Part shown: positions 53,101-61,147 of the stretch, piece by piece | How positions within the stretch are numbered: the first letter of the stretch is position 1 | Layout: every line of letters starts with the position of its first letter | Source of the DNA: an uncultured Chloroflexota bacterium | GTDB lineage: Bacteria > Chloroflexota > UBA11872 | Direction: 5' to 3' | Length of the DNA: 64,000 nucleotides | NCBI GenBank assembly: GCA_958296175.1 | Contig: OY282448.1 | Span: 1 to 64,000, forward strand | Position numbers and translations under genes: made by a program | Notes under the pieces: generated by a model | The model's database searches: none | Seen by the model: the letters and a program-made list of their open reading frames with translations, nothing else | Told to the model about the DNA's origin: nothing

Positions 53101-53748
53101 TCAACGAGAAGGCGCGGGCGCTGGGCCCAGCTCTTCCAAAGCTTCCCGGATGAATCCGTCCGGCAGGTCAACCGCGGTGTCGTAGTGAGCGCGGCGATGC
53201 ACGCCATGCGCGTTCACCATGCACACCGCCCCGCCTTCAGATTCGCACAACACCATAACCGAGCGTCGGTAACCGCCCGGTGCATTGATGGCGATCCTAC
53301 CCCCCTGTGAGGGGTAAATCGCGAGTCTCCCGGGCCAAATCCGGTGCATCGCCCTCAGCAAACGCTCGGCGTTTTCAAAGGCCGTTTTGGAAGGCACGGG
53401 ATACCCCTCCTCCAGCGCTTCGTCTTTCACTTCGCTCAGGTCTTGCAGAGCATCCCAAAGGAACTTTTTGTAGGAAAACCTTTCAAAGAAAGCTTTCAAA
53501 CTTTCGGGCCAGGAATTGAATCCCGAATAAAGACTGACAGGTTCGACATATTTAGCAGTAGATTTCATACCACTGCCCATAGCACTGATCTTGTAAGCTG
53601 TGCTGGACGATCGAGTCAGCAAAGGCCAGGGTTCCACTTCCCCTGGCGGAACAAACTGCGACGAACACTGCAATCCCTCCACAGCATCGGAGAGCACCAC
53701 AGAACTAGTCGGCGTTTGTTCTCTGTATCTCTCCAGCTTGTCAGTCAT
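53101..53748 (-). CDS. Hypothetical protein, paralogue of 54236-54655 with an extended N-terminus
   Basis: 215 residues from the ATG at 53748, overlapping the previous gene by 8 bp. The C-terminal ~115 residues (ALQDLSEVKDEALEEG, ENAERLLRAMHRIWP, INAPGGYRRSVMVLCESEGG, AVCMVNAHGVHRRAHYDT, LPDGFIREALEEL) closely repeat those of the protein at 54236-54655. The N-terminal ~95 residues are unique and rather AT-rich. No known family is recognised. The conserved APGGY-RSV-VLCES and HRRAHY segments look like a compact alpha/beta domain. Confidence 0.6.
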   Translation of the reverse strand: MTDKLERYREQTPTSSVVLSDAVEGLQCSSQFVPPGEVEPWPLLTRSSSTAYKISAMGSGMKSTAKYVEPVSLYSGFNSWPESLKAFFERFSYKKFLWDALQDLSEVKDEALEEGYPVPSKTAFENAERLLRAMHRIWPGRLAIYPSQGGRIAINAPGGYRRSVMVLCESEGGAVCMVNAHGVHRRAHYDTAVDLPDGFIREALEELGPAPAPSR

Positions 53749-54052
53749 CTTCGGACCCCGAGTTCCCTTCAGCACCGGCTTCCATCTGCCCGAGGGAATC
53801 CTCATGCTGCTGGACCACCTCTTGCAAGGCTTGGGCGAGTGCGGTGCACTCGTCGTAGCCAAAAACAATTGCTGCTCGAAACTGCGGGTCCGCGTCCGGC
53901 GACGCTTGCTCGCAGAAGGTGATTCGTACGAAGCTCGGCCCGGTGCTCAGAATGAATCCGTTGACCAGGTTCGCTGGGCCGGACATGGCGAGGCGGCGGG
54001 TTTCTTCTCCAGCCTCGTCGCTCACGCCCTCCGCCTGGGCCTCGTCTGGCAT
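53741..54052 (-). CDS. Small acidic hypothetical protein
   Basis: 103 residues. GPANLVNGFILSTGPSFVRITFCEQASP.. FRAAIVFGYDECTALAQALQEVVQQHED has the look of a small beta-meander plus helix, faintly like DUF3467, but not enough to claim it. The ends are Asp/Glu/Ser-rich. Its last 8 bases overlap the next gene, so these two are co-translated. Confidence 0.55.
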   Translation of the reverse strand: MPDEAQAEGVSDEAGEETRRLAMSGPANLVNGFILSTGPSFVRITFCEQASPDADPQFRAAIVFGYDECTALAQALQEVVQQHEDSLGQMEAGAEGNSGSEDD

Positions 54053-54235
54053 GGCTTCCCTCCCTCGCGCGCGGCGAGCCGCGCACGCTCCATGCCCCTA
54101 CCATACACCACACCGCACGGCTGTCGCGTTGTCAAGCGTCCGAAGGTGCGGCCGCCAGGAGATAGTGCCGTGACGCGGGTCGAGCCGCCGGCAGGGGCGG
54201 GGGGATTGGGGGTTGCTGGAGCTGCCGTTGCGCGC

Positions 54236-54655
54236 TCAACGCGCGGCCGTGTTTGGCAGGAGCAGTTCGGCCAGCGCTTCGCGGAAGAAGCCGTCGGGCA
54301 GGGTGCGCAGGGTTTTGTAGTGGGCGCGGCGGTGTTCGCCGTAGATGTTCACCATGCACACCACCTCGCCGTCGGACTCGCACAGCACCAGCACCGAGCG
54401 CTTGTAGCCGCCGGGCGCATGGATGGCGATTTCGGCGTCCACCGATGGGTAGACCTCGAAGCGCTGGGGCGAGATTTCGTACATGGCCCGCAGCAGGAAT
54501 GCGGCGTTTTCAATCGCGAGATCGGAGGGCTCGGGCGTGCCTTCCTCCCGCGCTTCCTCTTTCGCCTCGCGCAGGTCTTGCAGGGCATCGGCAAGGTCGG
54601 CGTCCAGACGCCGGGCCTCGCGCGCCTTTTCCGATTTCCGCTCGGCAATCGTCAT
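54236..54655 (-). CDS. Hypothetical protein, short paralogue of 53101-53748
   Basis: 139 residues from the ATG at 54655 (AGGA upstream). A charged helical N-terminus (MTIAERKSEKAREARRLD) is followed by ALQDLREAKEEAREEG, ENAAFLLRAMYEISP, IHAPGGYKRSVLVLCESDGE, VVCMVNIYGEHRRAHYKT and LPDGFFREALAELL. It is shorter and GC-richer than its paralogue. Gene order short-small-long-small suggests a duplicated unit. Function unknown; small paired genes beside a defence module could be a toxin-antitoxin or accessory set, which is only inference. Confidence 0.6.
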   Translation of the reverse strand: MTIAERKSEKAREARRLDADLADALQDLREAKEEAREEGTPEPSDLAIENAAFLLRAMYEISPQRFEVYPSVDAEIAIHAPGGYKRSVLVLCESDGEVVCMVNIYGEHRRAHYKTLRTLPDGFFREALAELLLPNTAAR

Positions 54656-54821
54656 CTGGTTCCTGGCTTTCCATGGCGGGGCAGCGCTGCGGCCTGGGAG
54701 GGCCGCGGCACGGGCGGCGCGCCGCTTCCACAATATAACGCCGGCCTGTCAGCCGCCGGCTGCGCCTCGCGCCGAGGCAATAGGCGAAGATGGCGGCGGC
54801 AACGATGGCGGAGCGCGGGCG

Positions 54822-55400
54822 ATGGGGGTCGAGCTGCCGGCGGGGGCGGGGGCGCGGGGGGATTTGGAGTTGCTGGAGCTGCCGTTGGCGGGGCTGTTTT
54901 GTTCGGGGCGGTGTCCGGGGGACTTGATTTTGGGGGCGTATGACCTGGCGCGGGGGTTGCGGGAGGGGGGCGTGGGGGTGGTGGGCGGGTTTCAGACGCC
55001 GGTGGAGCGGGATTGTCTGGAGATACTGCTGCGGGGTTCGCAGCCGGTGGTGGTGTGTCCGGCGCGGGGGGTTGGGGGCATGCGCCTGCCGCGGGCGTGG
55101 CGGGGGCCGCTGGCGGAGGGGCGGCTGCTGGTGGTGTCGCCGTTCGACGACGCGCAGCGGCGGGCGACGGCGCGGCTGGCGGCGGCGCGCAATCGGTTTG
55201 CGGCGGGTCTGGCGCGTTGGCTGCTGGTGGTGCACGCGGCGCCTGGGGGGCGCACGGAGGATATGGCGCGGCGCGCGCTGGCGCGGGGGGCGCCGGTGCT
55301 GACGCTGGCGAGCGCTTCCAACGCGGGGCTGGCGGCGCTGGGCGCGCGGGTGGGAAGCGTGGACGAGCTGGTGGACGCGGTGGGCGGCGGCGGGTCGTAA
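54822..55400 (+). CDS. DprA-like Rossmann-fold protein
   Basis: 192 residues from the ATG at 54822. LFCSGRCPGDLILGAYDLARGL, GGFQTPVERDCLEILLRGSQPVVVCPARGVGGMRLPRAW, EGRLLVVSPFD, RRATARLAAARNRFAAGLA and LVVHAAPGGRTEDMARRALARG match the Smf/DprA-type fold that binds single-stranded DNA. It lacks the long N-terminal SAM-like and C-terminal winged-helix parts of full DprA, so it belongs to the short stand-alone group whose function is not settled. It precedes an exopolysaccharide operon by ~180 bp. Confidence 0.75.
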   Translation: MGVELPAGAGARGDLELLELPLAGLFCSGRCPGDLILGAYDLARGLREGGVGVVGGFQTPVERDCLEILLRGSQPVVVCPARGVGGMRLPRAWRGPLAEGRLLVVSPFDDAQRRATARLAAARNRFAAGLARWLLVVHAAPGGRTEDMARRALARGAPVLTLASASNAGLAALGARVGSVDELVDAVGGGGS

Positions 55401-55581
55401 AGGGGGCGCGGGGGTTCACGGGCGCTGCGCGCGGACGGCGGGGTCCTCTCGGCCCGCGGGGGCGGGGGCGAGCCGCTCGATCCCGCGTTGTTGCCTGACT
55501 TGGTCCGTCTCGGCCCGCGGGGGCGGGGGTGTTGCCTATGCTGGGGGCGGCGGGTTGGGGGTTGGGTCTGATGGGGGTGTG

Positions 55582-57012
55582 ATGGCTCGGGTTGGGTTGA
55601 ACGCGCTTGTGCTGCGGACGGACGCTTCGTATCGGAATGCGGGGCCGAGTCGGTATGCGGCGGCGCTGGTGCGGCACGTGGTGGAACGGCCGAGCGAGCA
55701 CGTGTTCACGGTGTATGTCAACGAGATGGTGCGGGAGTTGCGGTTTGCCGCGGCGGGGGGCGGCGGTGAGGGGGATGAGGGGGGGATGGGAGCGAAGACC
55801 CTCACCCTGCCCTCTCCCAGAGGGAGAGGGGAAGAGCGAGGAACCAGAGGGAGGGGGGAAGAGCAGGATGGATTCCAAAGTCAGGCGGCGCCGCACGTCC
55901 TGCCTTCTCCCAGAGGGAGAGGGGAAGAGCGGGGTGGATTCCAAAGTCAGGCGGCGCCGCAGGCCCTGCCTTCTTCCGTAGGGAGCGGGGATAAGAGCGG
56001 GCGGGGGGACACGAGAGGGAGAGGGGATGCGAGAGGGGGGGGGCGGGTGCGGGTTTGGCGGACTCGGGCGCCTACTTCGCGGACGGGGGTGCGGATTTTG
56101 TGGGAGCACCTGGCGGCGCCGTGGGTGATGGGGGCGGGGCGGCTGGATTTGGTGCATTCGATGCTGAACGTGGTTCCGCTGGCGGCGCCGACGCGGCACG
56201 TGGTGACGGTGCACGACGTGTCGTTCATGCGGCTGCCGGGGGCGCATCCGGCGCATCGGCGCTGGTATTTGACGGCGGCCACGCGGCTGTCGGTGCGGCG
56301 GGCGGCGGCGGTTCTGGCGGATTCGCGGGCGACGAAGGACGACCTGGTGCAACTGCTGGGCGCGGACCCGGCGCGGGTGACGGTGGTCTATCCGGGAACC
56401 GAGCCGGAGTTCCATCCGCGGCCGCCGGCGGAGGTGCGGGCGTTTCGGGCGGCGCAGGGGGTTGCGGGGCGGTTCGTGTTGTTCGTGGGGACGCTGGAGC
56501 CGCGCAAGAACGTGGACACGCTGGTGCGGGCGTTTGGGGCGCTGGCGTCGGGGGGCGGGTTCGAGGGGGAGCTGGTGATTGCGGGGGGGCGGGGCTGGGG
56601 GACGGAGCGCATCGACGCGGCGCTGGCGGCGAGCGGGGTGCGTGACAGGATTCGCCAGATTGGTTATGTTAAGTCCGAAGACCTTCCGGGTTGGTACGCC
56701 GCTGCGTCGCTGGTGGTCTATCCCTCGGGCTACGAGGGGTTTGGGATTCCGGTGCTGGAGGCCATGGCGAGCGGCACGCCGGTGATTACGTCCAACCTGT
56801 CCTCGCTGCCGGAGGTGGGCGGTGACGCGGCGCTGCTGGTGGACCCGCGCGATGTTTCGCAGCTGGCGGCGGCCATGCAGGCGGTGCTGAGCTCGCCGGC
56901 GCGCCAGGCGGAGATGCGGGCGCGGGGCCTGGCGCAGGCGCAGCGGTTCGACTGGACGGCGGCGGCCGACCGCTGTCTGGACGTCTATCGGCGCGTCTTG
57001 CGCGGGGGCTGA
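55582..57012 (+). CDS. Glycosyltransferase (GT-B, family 4-like) interrupted in frame by palindromic repeats
   Basis: 476 residues from the ATG at 55582 (GGGGGTG upstream). The N-terminal Rossmann half starts MARVGLNALVLR and breaks at ~57. Residues ~57-155 are a low-complexity insert with repeated LPSPRGRGEE and GFQSQAAP units. The fold resumes at RILWEHLAAPWVM. HVVTVHDVSFMRLPG, FVLFVGTLEPRKNVDTLVRAF, QIGYVKSEDLPGWYAAASLVVYPSGYEGFGIPVLEAMASG and TSNLSSLPEVGGDAALLVDP are the GT4 signature. It adds a sugar to a lipid-linked glycan on the cytoplasmic face. First gene of the exopolysaccharide operon; 3 bp before the next gene. Confidence 0.88.
   Translation: MARVGLNALVLRTDASYRNAGPSRYAAALVRHVVERPSEHVFTVYVNEMVRELRFAAAGGGGEGDEGGMGAKTLTLPSPRGRGEERGTRGRGEEQDGFQSQAAPHVLPSPRGRGEERGGFQSQAAPQALPSSVGSGDKSGRGDTRGRGDARGGGRVRVWRTRAPTSRTGVRILWEHLAAPWVMGAGRLDLVHSMLNVVPLAAPTRHVVTVHDVSFMRLPGAHPAHRRWYLTAATRLSVRRAAAVLADSRATKDDLVQLLGADPARVTVVYPGTEPEFHPRPPAEVRAFRAAQGVAGRFVLFVGTLEPRKNVDTLVRAFGALASGGGFEGELVIAGGRGWGTERIDAALAASGVRDRIRQIGYVKSEDLPGWYAAASLVVYPSGYEGFGIPVLEAMASGTPVITSNLSSLPEVGGDAALLVDPRDVSQLAAAMQAVLSSPARQAEMRARGLAQAQRFDWTAAADRCLDVYRRVLRGG
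55794..55990 (+). repeat. Palindromic repeat copies inside the glycosyltransferase gene
   Basis: A full element lies at 55794-55831 (GAAGACCCTCACCCTGCCCT, then CTCCCAGAGGGAGAGGGG). A second palindrome lies at ~55912-55933 and a degraded third at ~55974-55990. GGATTCCAAAGTCAGGCGGC occurs at 55870 and 55936, exactly 66 bp apart, a multiple of three, which keeps the frame open. Confidence 0.88.
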
Positions 57013-57015
57013 GGG

Positions 57016-58530
57016 ATGCCGCAGCAGGTGACGACGCGACCTGCGGCCGCGCCGCCGCGGCCGCGGCGGCGCACGGCGGCGGAGGAGCCGCCCAAGCGGC
57101 GGCATTCCACGGCCTGGCGGCTGCTGGCGTCGCCGCGGGTGCTGGCGGGGGGCGACCTGGCGCTGCTGTTCGGCGCGTTTCTGCTGGCCTATACGACCCG
57201 CTATACGTGGCGGCTGGGGCCGACGCTGAACGAGTTTCAGTACACGCCGCTGGACGCTTATTGGCTGGTGGCGGGGCTGTTCTTGCCGGTGACGATGCTG
57301 AGTTTTGCGGCGCTGGGCCGCTATCAACCGCGGCGCGGGAACCCGCTGGTGGACGACGTGGTCAAGATTGGCGTTGGGGTGCTGATTGGGACGGCGGCGA
57401 TCATTGTGGTGTTCTTCGTGTCGCGCCCGGTGTTTTTCTCGCGGCTGATGTTCATGTATCTGGGGGCGTTCAGCGTGGGGCTGGCGGGGCTGTGGGTGGT
57501 GCTGCGGCGGGTGGGGCTGACGATGCTGCGGCGGGCGGGCTATGACAATCAACGCATTCTGGTGGTGGGGGGCGGGGTGCTGGCGAAGTTTCTGATGCAG
57601 CAGCTGACGGCGGGCGGCAGTCTGGGGCAGCGGGTGATTGGGTATCTGGAATCGGACGCGGCGGCGCACGAGACGGCGTTTGGACGCTTTCCGCGCCTGG
57701 GGGACGTGGCGAATCTGGAGGTGGTGATCGATGCCGAGCGGGTGGACGAGGTGTTCGTGGCGCTGCCGTCCAGCGCGCAGCACGAGCTGGAACCGGTGAT
57801 TACGCGCTGCCGCGACCAGGGGGTGCGGTTTCGGGTGGTGCCGGATTTGTTCGAGGCGCAGTTTGGGCGCATGGACATCCACCCGGTGGCGGGGATTCCG
57901 CTGGTGACGCTGCGGGCGACGGGGATCGAGGGCTTTCGCGCCCTGCAAAAGCGGGCGATGGACGTTGCGGTGAGCCTGCTGGGGCTGACGCTGAGCGCGC
58001 CGCTGTGGATGGTTATTGCGCTGGCGATCAGGCTGGATTCGCCGGGGCCGGTGTTCTTTGGCCAAACCCGCATCGGGCGCGGCGGGCGCGCGTTTCACCT
58101 GTTCAAGTTTCGCTCGATGGTGCACGATGCGGACGAGCGCAAGCACGAGCTGTTCGACGGGGGGCAGCACCCGCTGCTCTTCAAGGACCGCAATGACTTT
58201 CGCTGCACGCGGGTGGGGCGCTGGCTGCGGCGGCTGAGTCTGGACGAGCTGCCGCAACTGCTGAGCGTGCTGTTGGGCCACATGAGTCTGGTGGGGCCGC
58301 GGGCGCAACTGCCGGACGAGGTGGCGCAGTACGACGACTGGGCGCGCCACCGCCTGCGGGTGCCGCCGGGGCTGACGGGGCTGTGGCAGGTGAGCGGGCG
58401 CAGCGACCTGGGGTTCGAGGAGATGGTGATGCTGGACGCGTTTTACGTGTCCAACTGGTCGATTCGGCTGGACGTGCATATTTTGCTGCGCACTATTCCA
58501 ACGGTGCTGAGCGGACGCGGCGCATATTGA
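57016..58530 (+). CDS. Polyprenyl glycosylphosphotransferase (WbaP/EpsL-like), initiating exopolysaccharide synthesis
   Basis: 504 residues. Four or five N-terminal membrane helices (~40-160) are followed by a CoA-binding-like Rossmann region (RILVVGGGVLAKFLMQQL) and a further membrane helix (VAVSLLGLTLSAPLWMVIALAIRLDSPG). The catalytic C-terminal domain has KFRSMVHDADERKHEL, RVGRWLRRLSLDELPQL, MSLVGPRAQLP, and PGLTGLWQVSGRSDLGFEEM. It transfers a sugar-1-phosphate to undecaprenyl phosphate, the first step of repeat-unit synthesis. The order is typical of EPS loci. Its TGA overlaps the next gene's TTG. Confidence 0.93.
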   Translation: MPQQVTTRPAAAPPRPRRRTAAEEPPKRRHSTAWRLLASPRVLAGGDLALLFGAFLLAYTTRYTWRLGPTLNEFQYTPLDAYWLVAGLFLPVTMLSFAALGRYQPRRGNPLVDDVVKIGVGVLIGTAAIIVVFFVSRPVFFSRLMFMYLGAFSVGLAGLWVVLRRVGLTMLRRAGYDNQRILVVGGGVLAKFLMQQLTAGGSLGQRVIGYLESDAAAHETAFGRFPRLGDVANLEVVIDAERVDEVFVALPSSAQHELEPVITRCRDQGVRFRVVPDLFEAQFGRMDIHPVAGIPLVTLRATGIEGFRALQKRAMDVAVSLLGLTLSAPLWMVIALAIRLDSPGPVFFGQTRIGRGGRAFHLFKFRSMVHDADERKHELFDGGQHPLLFKDRNDFRCTRVGRWLRRLSLDELPQLLSVLLGHMSLVGPRAQLPDEVAQYDDWARHRLRVPPGLTGLWQVSGRSDLGFEEMVMLDAFYVSNWSIRLDVHILLRTIPTVLSGRGAY

Positions 58531-59660
58531 CCGTGGGCCGACCATCCGCCGGCGGGACGCGCGCGGCGCTGGTGCACGACTGGCTCAACCAGCAGGGCGG
58601 CGCGGAGTACGTGCTGGCCGAGCTGCACGGCATGTTTCCAGAAGCGCCGATCCACACGGCGTTTTACGAGCCGACGCTGGTCGACCCTGGCTTCCGGCAG
58701 ATGGACGTGCGCCCTGGCTGGATGCAGCGGCTGCCGCTGTGGCGCACCCGGCATCAGTCGCTGATGCCGCTTTATCCGCTGGCGTTCGGGCGGCGGCGCA
58801 TCGAGGGCGCGGAGCTGGTGCTCAGCAATTGCAGCGCGTTTTGCAAAGGCGTGCAGGTTCCGCGCGGCGTTCCGCACGTCTGCTATTGCCTGACGCCCAC
58901 GCGGTTTTTGTGGATGACGGACGATTATCTGGCGGGCGAACAAGCGCCGCGCTGGTCGCGGGTTGTGTTGCCGCTGGCGCTGGCCTGGGCGCGGCGCTGG
59001 GATCGGCGCGCGGCGCAGCGGGTGACGCAGTTCGTTGCCATCTCCACGGCCGTGGCCGAACGTATTCGGCGCTTCTATGGCCGCGGCTCGCTGATCGTGC
59101 ATCCGCCGGTGGACGTGGCGCGCTTTCGCCCCACGACGGACGTGGGGGATCACTTTTTGATCGTGTCGCGCCTGATTCCGTACAAGCGCGTGGATCTGGC
59201 GGTGCGCACGTGCACGGCGCTGGGGCTGCCGCTGCGCGTTGTTGGCGTAGGCCGCGACGACGCGCGCCTGCGCGCGCTGGCGGGGCCGACGGTCAGGTTT
59301 CTTGGTAGGCTCCCCGACGGCGAGGTCAGCCGGGAGATGGCGCGCTGCCGGGCGTTCTTGTTTCCCGGCGACGAAGACTTCGGCATCACGCCGGTGGAAG
59401 CGCAGGCGGCCGGGCGGCCGGTGGTGGCGTATCGTGCGGGCGGAGCGCAGGACACGGTGGTGGACGGTACGACGGGCGTCTTCTTCGAGAAACAGACGGT
59501 GGCCTCGCTGCGCGAGGCGCTGCGGCGGGTGCAGGCCATGACCTTTGCGACCGACGCGCTGGTGGCGAACGCGCGGCGGTTCCGCCCGCAGCGTTTTCGC
59601 CGCGAGCTGCGGGACGCTATTGACGCGGTGATGGACGCGCGCGACGGGGACAGGCGCTGA
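58527..59660 (+). CDS. Glycosyltransferase (GT4 family)
   Basis: 377 residues from a TTG that overlaps the previous stop (TTGA); a GTG two codons later is equally possible. TRAALVHDWLNQQGGAEYVLAELHGMF, PIHTAFYEP, VCYCLTPTRFLWM, ISTAVAERIRRFYGR, FLIVSRLIPYKRVDLAVR, FLGRLPDGEVSREMARCRAFLFPGDEDFGITPVEAQAAGRPVVAYRAGG are the landmarks of WcaI/RfaB-like GT4 enzymes, with the E-x7-E-type nucleotide-sugar site (EDFGITPVEAQ). It extends the lipid-linked repeat unit. Confidence 0.92.
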   Translation: MTVGRPSAGGTRAALVHDWLNQQGGAEYVLAELHGMFPEAPIHTAFYEPTLVDPGFRQMDVRPGWMQRLPLWRTRHQSLMPLYPLAFGRRRIEGAELVLSNCSAFCKGVQVPRGVPHVCYCLTPTRFLWMTDDYLAGEQAPRWSRVVLPLALAWARRWDRRAAQRVTQFVAISTAVAERIRRFYGRGSLIVHPPVDVARFRPTTDVGDHFLIVSRLIPYKRVDLAVRTCTALGLPLRVVGVGRDDARLRALAGPTVRFLGRLPDGEVSREMARCRAFLFPGDEDFGITPVEAQAAGRPVVAYRAGGAQDTVVDGTTGVFFEKQTVASLREALRRVQAMTFATDALVANARRFRPQRFRRELRDAIDAVMDARDGDRR

Positions 59661-59664
59661 CGCG

Positions 59665-60336
59665 GTGAGCGTGGAGCGCATGGGCCGCATTTTGGGCCGC
59701 TGGTGGTGGTTCATTGCAGTGGTGACGCTGGTGACGCTGGCGGCGTCGGCGCTCTGGCAGACGTTTGGGCCGGTGCGGTATCAGGCCGAATCGGAAGTGC
59801 TGCTGCTGCTGGAGCTGCCGCCGGACAGCGAGGACCGGCAGTTTGGCATCGAGACGAGCCGTGCGCAGGCGGCGTCGGTGGTGATCGACGACCTGGCGCG
59901 CCTGGCGCGCGGGCGCAGCCTGCTGCGCGAGGTGGTGGACGCCGCCGACGCCGAGGGCGCGACTATCGACCTGGAGACGCTGTCCGAGACGATTGACATA
60001 TATCCGCTGGCGCGGGGGTTGCGCCTGGAGCTGCGATGGAACGATGCGGAGGCGGCGCAGACGATTATCGACACGGCCGCGCGCATCTTGATCGAGGATC
60101 AAACGCGCCTCTACCCCAGCCTGCCCGAGCTGGGGACGCTGCGGCTGATCGACAAGACCGACGAGGCGCTGCGGCCCGGCCTGTCGGAGTTCGTGCTGAG
60201 CGTGGGGCTGAAGACTTTCGTGGCAGCGGTGGCGGCGGTGTTCATCGTGCTGCTGGTCGACTGGCGGATGAATCGGCTCTATGCGGCGGACGTGCCGGAA
60301 TTGCTGGATACGACGATTCTTGGGACGGTTCGGTAA
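59665..60336 (+). CDS. Wzz/YveK-like chain-length protein, first copy
   Basis: 223 residues from a GTG 4 bp after the glycosyltransferase. An N-terminal membrane helix (WWFIAVVTLVTLAASALWQTF, ~13-33), a periplasmic alpha/beta region (YQAESEVLLLLELP.., SLLREVVDAADAEGATIDLETL.., LELRWNDAEAAQTIIDTAARIL), and a C-terminal membrane helix (TFVAAVAAVFIVLLVDW, ~190-208). These proteins set polymer length with a BY-kinase. Shorter than Wzz and without a long coiled coil. Confidence 0.82.
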   Translation: MSVERMGRILGRWWWFIAVVTLVTLAASALWQTFGPVRYQAESEVLLLLELPPDSEDRQFGIETSRAQAASVVIDDLARLARGRSLLREVVDAADAEGATIDLETLSETIDIYPLARGLRLELRWNDAEAAQTIIDTAARILIEDQTRLYPSLPELGTLRLIDKTDEALRPGLSEFVLSVGLKTFVAAVAAVFIVLLVDWRMNRLYAADVPELLDTTILGTVR

Positions 60337-60351
60337 ATGCATAGGCGGAGG

Positions 60352-60434
60352 GATTCCCGCGCGGGCGGGCGCAGGGCGTCGGCGGACCGTTTGCGCGCGC
60401 CGCGGCTGCGCGATTCCCGCGCGGGCGGACGCAG
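60352..60434 (+). repeat. Direct repeat with 60-bp period between the two Wzz-like genes
   Basis: GATTCCCGCGCGGGCGGRCG followed by CAG occurs at 60352 and 60412, exactly 60 bp apart. The core GATTCCCGCGCGGG is an inverted repeat. Downstream, ~60480-60530, ATGACGAGGATGGCGCGCCGGAGTGACGGCGATGG repeats GATGGCG units. The 200-bp gap otherwise breaks a compact operon. Confidence 0.75.
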
Positions 60435-60538
60435 GGGCCAGCGCGAACGCCTGCGCACCCTGGGAGGCTGGCGGGCGCGGAGATGACGAGGATGGCGCGC
60501 CGGAGTGACGGCGATGGCGCGATGGTGGTGATGCAGCA

Positions 60539-61147
60539 GTGAGCGCGGCGGCGCGGGCGCGGCCGGCGCATCCGCCCTGGCGGCTGCTGGCGGTGGGCGC
60601 GGCGGGGGCAGCGGCGCTGGCGGCGCTGGTTGCGTTGGTCGTGGGTCTTGCGGCAACGCCGGTGTACCGCGCGCAGACCAACGTCTCGATTCGGCCGCGC
60701 ATCGCCGACCTGGGCGCCGCCGAGGCGGCGGCGCGTCTGGTGCGGAATTACGCCGCCTGGGTGGACTCCGAGGCTTACGCCAGCCGCCTGCCCGAGCCGC
60801 AGCGCGGGGGGCTGTCGGACGCGGCGGTGGTGCGCAACGTGCGAACCAACGGCGACAGCGAGCGGCTGCTGGTGACCATTCAGTCCGAGGATTCCGACCC
60901 GGCTCGCGCGGCCGCCACGGTCAACGGGCTGGCGGCGGCGCTGATCGAGGAAATTGCGGCGCCGCCGCGGCTGAACGACCGGGAGCGCGGCCTGGAAATT
61001 GCGCAGATGGACGCCGCGCGTGCGCCATCGGCGCCGGTGTGGCCGCGCCACGACGTGGCGATTCCGCTGGGCGCGCTGCTGGGCGCCGCCTTATCGGCGG
61101 CGGCAATCTGGCTGGTCTGGCCGCTGACCCGAACCTCCGATGACTAA
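60539..61147 (+). CDS. Wzz/YveK-like chain-length protein, second copy
   Basis: 202 residues from a GTG. Membrane helix (LLAVGAAGAAALAALVALVVGLAATPVY, ~16-42), periplasmic part (YRAQTNVSIRPRIADLGAAEAAARLVRNYAAWVDSEAYASRL; VRTNGDSERLLVTIQSEDSDPARAAATVNGLAAALIEEI), membrane helix (VAIPLGALLGAALSAAAIWLVWPL, ~170-195). The overall plan repeats the first copy with little sequence identity. Overlaps the BY-kinase-like gene by 8 bp. Confidence 0.8.
   Translation: MSAAARARPAHPPWRLLAVGAAGAAALAALVALVVGLAATPVYRAQTNVSIRPRIADLGAAEAAARLVRNYAAWVDSEAYASRLPEPQRGGLSDAAVVRNVRTNGDSERLLVTIQSEDSDPARAAATVNGLAAALIEEIAAPPRLNDRERGLEIAQMDAARAPSAPVWPRHDVAIPLGALLGAALSAAAIWLVWPLTRTSDD

Noticed and set aside
54652..58545. 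A 1297-residue minus-strand frame
   Set aside because: Pro/Arg/His-rich shadow of the exopolysaccharide genes; the plus strand has complete known families here.
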